This document shows, one piece after another, positions 42,280-50,242 of a stretch of DNA of 64,000 nucleotides. This DNA comes from Occallatibacter riparius (lineage in GTDB: Bacteria > Acidobacteriota > Terriglobia > Terriglobales > Acidobacteriaceae): contig NZ_CP093313.1 in the NCBI RefSeq assembly GCF_025264625.1, positions 496,001-560,000 of the forward strand, read 5' to 3'. The notes beneath the pieces were generated by a model. That model did not search any database and had not been told where the DNA came from. It saw nothing but the letters and a program-made list of their open reading frames with translations. Each line of letters starts with the position of its first letter. The first letter of the stretch is position 1. The translations under genes were made by a program, and so were the position numbers.

Positions 42280-42939
42280 ATGCGCTTTCACGACCGGTCC
42301 GACGCCGGACGACGGCTGGCAGAACAGCTTGCCGCCTTCACGAACCTGCCAGATGTGCAGGTGCTTGCCCTGCCGCGGGGCGGGGTTCCGGTAGCGTTCG
42401 AAATTGCCCAGCGGCTGCATGAGCCGCTCGACGTGTGGGTAGTCCGTAAGCTGGGCGCGCCGGAGATTCCAGAGTTGGCCATCGGCGCAATTGCGCCTGG
42501 CGATATCGAACTGCTCTCGCCTGACATCATCCGGCATCTCGGCATTCCCAGCGAAGTTGTTGGAGCCATAGCCGCCCACGAACGCGCAGAGCTGGATCGC
42601 CGCGAGAAGACCTACCGCGGTGACCGGCCACCCGTCGAAGTGGCGGGAAAGACCGTAATCCTGGTGGATGATGGCCTGGCCACAGGTTCAAGCATGCGCG
42701 CGGCCGTCGCCTCGCTGCGCCAGCGGAACCCGACGGGAATCGTTGTGGCGGTTCCCGTCGCAGCGCGGCAGGTAGTCGCCCAGCTCCAGCGCGAGGGCAG
42801 CCAGGTTGTTTGCCTGTTGACGCCGGCGGATCTTGATGCAGTGGGCCAATGGTACGACGACTTCAGCCAGACCTCGGACGCCGAAGTTTGCGTGCTGCTG
42901 GCCCGTGCTGCCGAATTAGCACAGTCGCGACCGGCGTAG
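42280..42939 (+). CDS. phosphoribosyltransferase-domain protein
   Basis: 219 residues from the ATG at 42280, after a perfect AGGAGG. It opens MRFHDRSDAGRRLAEQLA and has LALPRGGVPVAFEIA and the phosphoribosyl-binding loop VILVDDGLATGSSMRAAV, as in the PRTase superfamily. Closest in layout to the phosphoribosyltransferases of the DprA/ComF-like or dienelactone-hydrolase-linked type. Substrate base is unknown. It follows purN by 61 bp and may be co-transcribed with it; an upstream TAGAAT at 42251 suggests an extra promoter. Confidence 0.85.
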   Translation: MRFHDRSDAGRRLAEQLAAFTNLPDVQVLALPRGGVPVAFEIAQRLHEPLDVWVVRKLGAPEIPELAIGAIAPGDIELLSPDIIRHLGIPSEVVGAIAAHERAELDRREKTYRGDRPPVEVAGKTVILVDDGLATGSSMRAAVASLRQRNPTGIVVAVPVAARQVVAQLQREGSQVVCLLTPADLDAVGQWYDDFSQTSDAEVCVLLARAAELAQSRPA

Positions 42940-43014
42940 CCTCTACAACCTTCGCGTCCTTCCCCGAGGGCTGAACCCGCCGGTAGAATGGCCGCATCCT
43001 TGACTTGAGGTCCC

Positions 43015-43935
43015 ATGCTGGACGCCACCGCCGCTACGTCCGAAACCGCAGCACCTGTTCCCGCCGTTCCCGCTGGCCTGGAGATGCCGTCGACGCCAGC
43101 TGAAGCTGCGCTCGCACCGCCCGCCAAGCCGGTCCGCATCCCGCACCTGGGGCATGTTGCTCTGCTCGGCGCGGTCATGCTGGGTGGACTGTTCGCCGCG
43201 ATCATCGTGATCTTTGCGGCGGTTTACTTGCGCGCGTTCGGCGTCTCAAAGATTGAAGACGCGATGCACAGCATGGCTTACGCAGTGGGCACCATGGCTA
43301 TCTGGTACCTGGTGGCGTTTGCGCCGGCAGTGGCCATCTTTCCATCACTGTGGGGTAAGAGCTTCCTCGCCGGCCTGCAGTGGAATGCCTCGACCGCCCG
43401 CCGCCGGTGGCCGCTGTTGATGGCGACGGGCGCAAGCTGTTTTCTGCTTGCGTTCGCGGCCAAGGCGCTGCTTCATTTCCCCGACCACTCGCCCATCTCG
43501 GGTCTACTGACCACACCACAGGCCGTGTGGATTATGTTCGGATTCGCAGTGACCGTCGCGCCGCTGTGCGAGGAGATCATGTTCCGCGGGTTCCTGCTGC
43601 CGGCGCTCTCCACCGCATTCGATTGGCTCGGCGAGCGCATAACCAAACGTGCACCGCGCCCGCTGGCCGAGAACGGCCATCCGCAGTGGTCGCTCCCCGC
43701 GATGATCCTCGCATCCGTAGTGACCAGCGCGATCTTCGCTGTGTTTCATCTGAGCCAGAACGGCAACGCGCTGGGGCCCATGGTGCTGATCTTCACCGTC
43801 AGCTTGATTCTCTGCGCGGTACGGCTGGGCACGCGGTCGCTGGCGGCTTCAGCCCTGACGCACGCTACTTACAACTTCACGCTGTTCCTGGTCATGGCGA
43901 TCGGGACACGCGGATTTACACACCTGCACCCGTAA
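43015..43935 (+). CDS. CPBP-family intramembrane metalloprotease
   Basis: 306 residues. The first 50 are Ala/Pro-rich and cytoplasmic. About seven helices follow. The glutamate-protease motifs are present: LCEEIMFRGFLLPAL (EExxxR) near residue 185 and AVFHLSQNGNALG with the conserved His near 243. The family cleaves or recognises substrates inside the membrane, as Rce1 does. GAGG precedes the ATG. No clear operon partner. Confidence 0.9.
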   Translation: MLDATAATSETAAPVPAVPAGLEMPSTPAEAALAPPAKPVRIPHLGHVALLGAVMLGGLFAAIIVIFAAVYLRAFGVSKIEDAMHSMAYAVGTMAIWYLVAFAPAVAIFPSLWGKSFLAGLQWNASTARRRWPLLMATGASCFLLAFAAKALLHFPDHSPISGLLTTPQAVWIMFGFAVTVAPLCEEIMFRGFLLPALSTAFDWLGERITKRAPRPLAENGHPQWSLPAMILASVVTSAIFAVFHLSQNGNALGPMVLIFTVSLILCAVRLGTRSLAASALTHATYNFTLFLVMAIGTRGFTHLHP

Positions 43936-44235
43936 GAGTCGCTCCGAAATCGCCGCGCGTCCCGCTCGAAACGGTGCTAAACTTTCCGCCGTAAGGAGCG
44001 GGAGCCTTTTCGGGGCTTTGTTCGGTAAGGGCTTCTGGTTTCAGAGGTTTCCTGTCATGGGAAACACCAGATGTATTAGAGATATTCGGCTTCACGGCTG
44101 TCCGCACGCGATCGTCGCGCCTTCTCAAAATCCCTGCCACGTCAACCCGCGCTCCCCAAACGGTTCCGCTCCGGCATTTGCGTTACGCGCCTGCCGGAGT
44201 CCTATCTGCTTGCACGCAGGAAAGGTTGATACGCC
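43936..44235. other. intergenic region with one short hairpin
   Basis: 300 bp. A GTTTCC-N7-GGAAAC hairpin lies at 44047-44065. No gene or riboswitch was recognised. An AGGAAAGG site at the right end serves the nucleotidyltransferase gene. Confidence 0.4.
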
Positions 44236-45135
44236 ATGATGAGTCCGACCTTACTTGTTCTCGCTGCCGGAATGGGCAGCCGTTACACGGGTGTGAAGTG
44301 GCACGATCCGGTGGGCCCCGCCGGCGAGACCATCGTGGAATACTCCATCTTCGACGCCCGCCGCGCTGGTTTCGGCCGCATCATTTTTGTCATCCGCAAG
44401 GAGCAGGAGGCGCTGGGCCGCGAATTTGTGAAGGAGCGCTTTGGCCGCAGGATGACGCTCGAATATGTCATCCAGGACCACCATCGAATTCCGCCGGGAT
44501 TTGGGATTCCCAAAGAGCGCACCAAGCCATGGGGAACCACGCATGCCCTCCTCGGCGCGGCAGGGGCGATCCACGAGCCTTTCGCGGTGATGAACCTGGC
44601 CGACTTTTACGGTGCGCAGGGCCTTGGCGCGGTTGCCAGGCACCTTTGTTCCGGGTCAAGCGACCAGGCCATGGTGGGCTTCACGCTGCGTAACACTCTC
44701 TCAGACTTCAGGCCGGTTCCTCGCGGTGTATGCGAAGTGGGCAGCGATGGCTACCTGCGCAAGATCGTAGAGATGAAGGATATCGAAAAGGACGGCGGGC
44801 GCATTCGCAACGCCGATGCGGCCGGCCGCGAGATCCAGCTCACCGGCAACGAGGTCGTCTCCATGAATTTGTGGGGATTTACACCGACGATCTTCGGGCC
44901 CCTGCGCGAGCATTTTATTCGCTTCCTCGCCAAGCATCATGAGGACCTGAACGCCGAGTGCTACTTGCCCAACACGGTGAACAGCATGATCCAGGAAGAG
45001 CAGATTCGCGTGAGGGTACTTCCCAGCCAGGAGGACTGGTTTGGCATCACGGACAGGGGCGATCATCCGCGCGCGGTCGACCGGATCGCTCACATGGTGG
45101 CGGACGGCCATTATCCGAAGCGGCTCTGGGCCTGA
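44236..45135 (+). CDS. nucleotidyltransferase-family protein
   Basis: 299 residues. The N-terminal motif LVLAAGMGSRYTGVK carries the nucleotide-binding Gly-rich loop and Lys of sugar-phosphate nucleotidyltransferases. VMNLADFYG and TPTIFGPLREHF follow. Consecutive ATG codons occur at 44236 and 44239. The sugar cannot be deduced. It appears to be a single gene. Confidence 0.8.
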   Translation: MMSPTLLVLAAGMGSRYTGVKWHDPVGPAGETIVEYSIFDARRAGFGRIIFVIRKEQEALGREFVKERFGRRMTLEYVIQDHHRIPPGFGIPKERTKPWGTTHALLGAAGAIHEPFAVMNLADFYGAQGLGAVARHLCSGSSDQAMVGFTLRNTLSDFRPVPRGVCEVGSDGYLRKIVEMKDIEKDGGRIRNADAAGREIQLTGNEVVSMNLWGFTPTIFGPLREHFIRFLAKHHEDLNAECYLPNTVNSMIQEEQIRVRVLPSQEDWFGITDRGDHPRAVDRIAHMVADGHYPKRLWA

Positions 45136-45274
45136 CTCAAATTCGAGGCGAATATGCCGGTTCGTGCCACACTAAGTCCGGCTGGTGCTGAATACCTTCA
45201 ACACCTTTGATCGCTCATGGCATACTCACTCGCGTTGATATCAACCCATATACCCACGCGAGAAGGAGAAGCCC

Positions 45275-45985
45275 ATGCATGCAAGATGTGTTGGCTCCAT
45301 TGCGATCAGGAGCCTGAGGATTATCGTTGTGCTCGGCGCGGCGTGCCCCGTGATTGCACAGGACACCAACGGAACAGCGTCGGGGATGGCTCCGCTCGAG
45401 CAGTATCTGATCGAGAATCGGGATTCGGAAATTGCGCTTGCCAGGAGCGCCGCACCGGAATCGATTGCCCTCGCCGCAGAGGTCCTGGTGCTCGGCCGCC
45501 ATGGTTACGAAACCGCCGTTCAGGGGAAGAACGGCTTCGTATGCGTGGTGCAGCGTTCCTGGACCTCTCCTGTGGACGATCCGGACTTCTGGAGTACGAA
45601 GCTGCGGGCACCGATCTGCTACAACGCTGCCGCGGCACGCTCTTACCTGCCTCGCGTGATCAGGAAGACAGATCTGATTCTCGCTGGCAGGAGCAAAGAG
45701 CAGATGATCGAGGCTGTTTCGGCGGCGATCGACAAGAAGGAACTGCCCCCGATGGAGCCCGGAGCCATGTGCTACATGCTTTCCAAGCAGGGGATTATCA
45801 ACGTGCACGCTGGGCACTGGCATCCGCATCTGATGTTTTTCATTTCGCAGTACGAGCCAGCGGAGTGGGGAGCAAGCCAGCCAGACTCGCCTATCCTGGC
45901 CGACAATGACAAACGAGAACACGTCACCACGTTCATGGTGCCGGTGAAGAAATGGTCCGACGGCACCGACGACGATGACCATTGA
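45275..45985 (+). CDS. exported hypothetical protein
   Basis: 236 residues after AAGGAG. A signal peptide (SLRIIVVLGAACPVIAQ) is followed by a mature part with VLVLGRHGYETAVQGKNGFVCVVQRSW, ICYNAAAARSYLP, and a His-rich NVHAGHWHPHLMFFISQ segment. The tail is acidic and ends DGTDDDDH. Repeated His and the acidic tail could bind metal, but no family was recognised. It converges on the ADOP permease gene, 12 bp away. Confidence 0.65.
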   Translation: MHARCVGSIAIRSLRIIVVLGAACPVIAQDTNGTASGMAPLEQYLIENRDSEIALARSAAPESIALAAEVLVLGRHGYETAVQGKNGFVCVVQRSWTSPVDDPDFWSTKLRAPICYNAAAARSYLPRVIRKTDLILAGRSKEQMIEAVSAAIDKKELPPMEPGAMCYMLSKQGIINVHAGHWHPHLMFFISQYEPAEWGASQPDSPILADNDKREHVTTFMVPVKKWSDGTDDDDH

Positions 45986-45997
45986 GGCTGTGAGAAC

Positions 45998-48733
45998 CTA
46001 GTCCGTCCGCAGCGCTCGTGCCGGGTCGACGCTGGCCGCGCGCCGCGCCGGCAGGAATCCGGCCAACGCGGCCACCATGCAGATGGTGAGAATGCCGGTG
46101 AGGTAGACCGCGGGGTCTGCGAACGACACACCGAAGAGCTGGCTGCGCACCGCCCGTGCGGCCAGGAGCGCCAGCGGAATGGTGGCCCCCACGGCGCATC
46201 CAGCAAGGATCAGTGTTTCGCGCAAAATGAGGGCAACCACGGAGCCGCGGCGCGCGCCCAGAGCCATGCGGATGCCGATCTCGCGCGTGCGCTGCGCCGT
46301 GGAGTAGGCCAGGATTCCATAAAGCCCGATGCCGGCGAGCAGGGCGGCCAGTCCACCGAACACAAGCGCAAGCAACGCGATGCTGCGCTCCGTGAGGAGG
46401 TTCTCGTCAATCTGCTGCGTCAAGGTTCCGACGTCGTTGACGATGAGCTTGCTATCAATGTTCGCAACCGCGGCGCGGATGGTGTTTGCCGCCGACTCGG
46501 GCGTCTGCCAGGTGCGCACATAGAAGGAGAGGCCTCCGGGCCGGGTTGCCTGATGGAAGAGCGTGTAGCAGGTGGGCAGCGGCTGTGCTTTCACAGAAGT
46601 GTGCTTCACGTCGGCGACGACTCCGACGATCACTGCGTCCGTTGTAGTCGCCCGGTTAGGCCGGCCGAGGTGCCTGCCCAGTGCAGCCTGCGGATTGGCG
46701 AAGTAGTGCTTCGCAAAGCTCTCGTTAACGACGGCGACCCTCTGTGAAGTTACCGTATCGCTGGCGCTGAAATAGCGGCCCGCGACCAGGCGGATTCCCA
46801 TGGTCTGCAGGTACCCGGTGCTCACCCACGGCAGCTCGACATCGAATTCATCCTCATCCCGCTGACTGGAGTAGCCCGTGACATAGACGTCGCCGGAAAC
46901 CTGCTCGTCGGAGAGCTCGTTGTCATTAGTGGCTGCAACGCCGCGAATGCCCGGCAGGCTCGAGAGCGCGTCGAGTATGCGCAATTCTACGGGAACAATG
47001 GCAGAACCCGGATAGCCGGCGAACTGCGGCGCGATGCTGAATTTCAGCAGATGATCGGTGGCAAACCCCGGATCGACACTGCGCAAATTCTGGATGGTGC
47101 GCACGAACATTCCGGCACCCACCATGAGGAGCAGGCTGAAGCCTATCTGCAGCGCAACGCAGGTACGGCGGAAGCGAAGCGAACCGCCTAAGCCAGTATT
47201 GGCCTGCTGCCTGAGCGAGTCGGCCAAACGCGGGTTCCTGAACTGCACAGCAGGAGCGAGACTGAAGATCATGCTTCCGGCCAGCATCGCCAGAGCGGTG
47301 AAGGCGAAGACACGCCAATCGAGCGAAGCCATGAAGGCCGATGTGTCGCCTGTGCTGCCCTGCATCCAGCGTATGAGCAGGCGCAGCGTTTGAGGCGCGA
47401 TGGCAAGGCCAAGCCCGGCTCCCGCGATACCCAGCAGTAGTCCCTCGCACAAAAGCTGGCGAATGATCTGCGAGCCTGTCGCGCCGAGCGCATAACGGAC
47501 GCTGAATTCGCGCACGCGGTTGGCGGCGCGCACCAGCAGAAGGCTAGCCACATTCACAATGGCCATGGCGATAACCAGAAGCACCATCCCCATCATGATC
47601 ATGAGCGGCATGGTGACTTCGTCACGCAACGGAGAGAAACCACGCGCACCATCCTCGAGGTTCAGATGCGTGCCGTCGAGGTATTCCTTGCGCGAATTCG
47701 CCGTTTGATCTTGAAGGGCTGAGAACTCCTGCTCACGCAGCGCGTGAAAGAGCGGATTCACCGCCGACTCGGCCTGCTTGGCGGTGACGCCGGGCTTGAG
47801 GCGCCCGACGAGGTCGATCCAGTAGGAATTGCGATCGCTGACGAATTTCCACGCCGGGAGCAGCGTGCGCTGCATGGTAATGGGCACGTAGAGAGCGGGC
47901 GTGCGGCCCCACACTACGCTGCGGAATCCTGGCGATGCGACGCCGACGATAGTGAACTGCGTGCCATTGATGAGGAGTGTGCGGCCTTCCACCGGCGCTT
48001 CGCCCAGGTGGGTGCGCCAGTAGTCGAAGTTCAGGACTGCTACAGGATTCGCGCCCTCGGCGGTTTCATCCCCCGAGCCAAAGACGCGGCCCGCCGCGGG
48101 CCGCACGCCCAGGACATTGAAGTAGTTGCCGGTGACCATCTCGGCATAGAGCGCTTCAGCATGGTTGTTCCATGTGACTCCGGCCTCAGCCATGCCTGAA
48201 GCAATGAGCCCGCTGAACACGTCGTTGCGGTCGCGCAGGTCGCGATACATGGGATAGGAGAACTCGTGGCGATGCCCAGGCGAATTTCCGCCCTCTGAGT
48301 GGACGTGGCCCTGAATGGAGCCGGCGAAGCTAAGCACCACAAGCTGCTGTGGGTCGGCGACGGGAAGCGCGCGCAGCAACGCCTGGCTCAGCATGCTGAA
48401 GATTGTGGTGTTGGCTCCGATAGCCAACGCCAGCGTAAGCACCGCTACGCTGGTGAGGCCGAGATTGCGCAGCAAGCCGCGAAACGAGAAGCGCAGATCG
48501 CGCAGCAACAGCTCAAGCGTCCAGGAGGGACGCTGTTCGCGGCATTGCTCCCGCGCGCGTTCACGGCCACCGAACGCGACGCCTGCCTGTCGGCGAGCTT
48601 CATCGGGACTCATTCCGGCGGCGATATTCTCTTCAATTTGACGCTCGATGTGAAACTGTAGTTCTTCATCCACTTCAGCGCGGCGCTTGCCCCGAAAGAA
48701 GAACCCCAGATGCGCAATCATCTCGCTGAACAT
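45998..48733 (-). CDS. ADOP-type duplicated ABC permease
   Basis: 911 residues after GAGGAGG. An N-terminal prefix (FRGKRRAEVDEELQFHIERQ) precedes two repeated FtsX/MacB permease halves, each with a helix, a large periplasmic domain and a helix cluster. Family hallmarks include LTLALAIGANTTIFSML and TREIGIRMALGARRGSVVALIL. This is the acidobacterial duplicated orphan permease pattern, usually lacking its own ATPase. It lies 11 bp after a PadR gene, the usual arrangement. Substrate unknown. Confidence 0.93.
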   Translation of the reverse strand: MFSEMIAHLGFFFRGKRRAEVDEELQFHIERQIEENIAAGMSPDEARRQAGVAFGGRERAREQCREQRPSWTLELLLRDLRFSFRGLLRNLGLTSVAVLTLALAIGANTTIFSMLSQALLRALPVADPQQLVVLSFAGSIQGHVHSEGGNSPGHRHEFSYPMYRDLRDRNDVFSGLIASGMAEAGVTWNNHAEALYAEMVTGNYFNVLGVRPAAGRVFGSGDETAEGANPVAVLNFDYWRTHLGEAPVEGRTLLINGTQFTIVGVASPGFRSVVWGRTPALYVPITMQRTLLPAWKFVSDRNSYWIDLVGRLKPGVTAKQAESAVNPLFHALREQEFSALQDQTANSRKEYLDGTHLNLEDGARGFSPLRDEVTMPLMIMMGMVLLVIAMAIVNVASLLLVRAANRVREFSVRYALGATGSQIIRQLLCEGLLLGIAGAGLGLAIAPQTLRLLIRWMQGSTGDTSAFMASLDWRVFAFTALAMLAGSMIFSLAPAVQFRNPRLADSLRQQANTGLGGSLRFRRTCVALQIGFSLLLMVGAGMFVRTIQNLRSVDPGFATDHLLKFSIAPQFAGYPGSAIVPVELRILDALSSLPGIRGVAATNDNELSDEQVSGDVYVTGYSSQRDEDEFDVELPWVSTGYLQTMGIRLVAGRYFSASDTVTSQRVAVVNESFAKHYFANPQAALGRHLGRPNRATTTDAVIVGVVADVKHTSVKAQPLPTCYTLFHQATRPGGLSFYVRTWQTPESAANTIRAAVANIDSKLIVNDVGTLTQQIDENLLTERSIALLALVFGGLAALLAGIGLYGILAYSTAQRTREIGIRMALGARRGSVVALILRETLILAGCAVGATIPLALLAARAVRSQLFGVSFADPAVYLTGILTICMVAALAGFLPARRAASVDPARALRTD

Positions 48734-48744
48734 GGGCCGCCTCC

Positions 48745-49074
48745 TCAGATTTCCTGCAGAACGAGATTGACCGCGCCGGCCAGGCGCTGCCAGTTGTCGA
48801 GTTCAGCAGCAAGCTGTTTTCGACCGGCCGCAGTGAGGGAGTAGAAACGCGCCTTGCGGTTGTTGCCGCTGGCCCCCCACTGCGCCTTGATCCAGCCCTT
48901 GTATTCAAGGCGGTGCAACGCGGGATAAAGTGACCCCTGCCCCACCTGCAGCACATTGTTCGACACCTGCTGAATGCGCTGCGCAATGGCCCAGCCATGT
49001 TGCGGGTCGTTGGCAATGGCCTTCAGGATCAGCATGTCGAGCGTCCCCTGTAAGAGTTCTACGGAAGTCGGCAT
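48745..49074 (-). CDS. PadR-family transcriptional regulator
   Basis: 109 residues from the ATG at 49074, after GGGGGG. The winged helix pattern is LLQGTLDMLILKAIANDPQHG, QRIQQVSNNVLQVGQGSLYP and ALHRLEYKGWIKAQW, ending in a short helix. It is the first gene of a two-gene unit with ADOP. A large palindrome overlaps its own promoter. It would respond to an unknown ligand, often a toxic or aromatic compound. Confidence 0.93.
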   Translation of the reverse strand: MPTSVELLQGTLDMLILKAIANDPQHGWAIAQRIQQVSNNVLQVGQGSLYPALHRLEYKGWIKAQWGASGNNRKARFYSLTAAGRKQLAAELDNWQRLAGAVNLVLQEI

Positions 49075-49093
49075 TAGGCAGTTCCCCCCGATA

Positions 49094-49132
49094 TTCGACA
49101 AGAGAATACCGAGACTTCTTGTCGAACGTCAA
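49094..49132 (-). promoter_or_regulatory. PadR-ADOP promoter and operator
   Basis: On the minus strand TTGACG (49132-49127) lies 18 bases from TATTCT (49108-49103). Two perfect complementary 10-base arms, TTCGACAAGA at 49094-49103 and TCTTGTCGAA at 49117-49126, flank 13 bases. One arm abuts the -35 box and the other covers the end of -10 and the start site. Confidence 0.75.
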
Positions 49133-49158
49133 GGGGAGGCGGGGATAGAGATTAAGGA

Positions 49159-49172
49159 GGATTAGGGATTAG
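49159..49172. repeat. two GGATTAG heptamers
   Basis: GGATTAG occurs twice in tandem in the PadR/lipoprotein gap. It is another short member of the heptamer group. Confidence 0.4.
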
Positions 49173-49218
49173 AAAACTTCCGTACTGCCTGAAAAGCTCC
49201 CCCTGTTATCCTTGATCC

Positions 49219-49782
49219 GTGATCCCCCCGTTTCGCATGAAGGGCGCTGCGGCCGTTACTCTGCTGCTGCTGGCTGCTGCCATTTCCGGCTGCCGCCAGG
49301 AGAAGCAGGCTGTTCAGAATGTCGCCCAGCATGCCGCTCAGGTCGAACAGAAGGCGCAGGCCGCAGCCACGCAGCGCGACGCCGACCGCGCCGAGCTGGC
49401 CAAAATTCCGCTACCCACAAAGAGCCACTACATTAACGTGCACGATCCCGGTGAGTGGAAAAACCCTTTCATCAGCGTGGATGCGGACACGATCGATCTG
49501 CGGATCATTCAGGCCGACGCGAACCCCAGCGACGTTGGGCAAGGCAGCATGCTGCGCCCGGAGGCTGCTCGTCGGCAGGAGCTGCAGATCCGACCTGAAG
49601 ACCTGACCAAGGCGTTGATCGCGCTGCCTGAGCGAGCATGGCCGTACGGACGGGTGGTAGCGATTGCCGAGTCACCCGAAGCCGACCGCAAGAAGCGCCC
49701 GCTGGTGCGGCGGAACGTGGAAGCCGCGATTCAGAGGCTGAACGATCTGGGCGTGGTTGTAGAGGAGTGGCCTGCGCGATAG
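49219..49782 (+). CDS. probable lipoprotein
   Basis: 187 residues if the GTG at 49219 is used; the ATG at 49237 gives the same lipobox. The sequence LLLLAAAISGC ends in the acylated Cys, so it is a predicted lipoprotein. A coiled, Gln/Ala-rich helix follows (AQHAAQVEQKAQAAATQRDADR), then a globular part. No family recognised. TATCCT is 6 bases before the GTG and no Shine-Dalgarno is present. Confidence 0.68.
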   Translation: MIPPFRMKGAAAVTLLLLAAAISGCRQEKQAVQNVAQHAAQVEQKAQAAATQRDADRAELAKIPLPTKSHYINVHDPGEWKNPFISVDADTIDLRIIQADANPSDVGQGSMLRPEAARRQELQIRPEDLTKALIALPERAWPYGRVVAIAESPEADRKKRPLVRRNVEAAIQRLNDLGVVVEEWPAR

Positions 49783-49823
49783 CTCATTTCATCCGCAGAC
49801 CTCGCAACGGAGAAGGCGCTAGT

Positions 49824-50144
49824 TCATGGCCGGTGTGAACGAGCCTGCCTCCACGAGCGCCAATCTTGGATCCCACTGCCCACGAACCACCCTGCAGTTC
49901 CATAGAGCAGGAACGTGCCGCCGAACATGATCAATGCCTGGAAAAGCTGTTTCGTGAAGTCGGCCGGCGACGGATCGAACAGGAGCATGGAAGTAGGCAG
50001 TAGCACGAAGATCACCGCCAGCGGCGCGTGAATCACATAGACGGCAATGAGGGCAATAAGCAGTTCAGCCGTACCCACGGCGATAAACCAGTACCACGGT
50101 GACAGCCTTGGCGGTTCCGCAGATACATCGGAGGCTGGAGCCAT
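49824..50144 (-). CDS. small membrane protein
   Basis: 106 residues from the ATG at 50144. Three hydrophobic segments at about 20-36, 38-54 and 72-92 are predicted to cross the membrane. A longer frame starts at 50252 but would run across the promoter of the divergent oxidoreductase gene. No family is recognised. Confidence 0.55.
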   Translation of the reverse strand: MAPASDVSAEPPRLSPWYWFIAVGTAELLIALIAVYVIHAPLAVIFVLLPTSMLLFDPSPADFTKQLFQALIMFGGTFLLYGTAGWFVGSGIQDWRSWRQARSHRP

Positions 50145-50242
50145 TGTGCACCTCGCTTCGCAAAGCTGAGGCGAGTGTAACTCAAGCCTCCAACCGCTGA
50201 GTGGATGAGTCGACCAGAGCGTTCCCGCGCTACTATGGGCGG

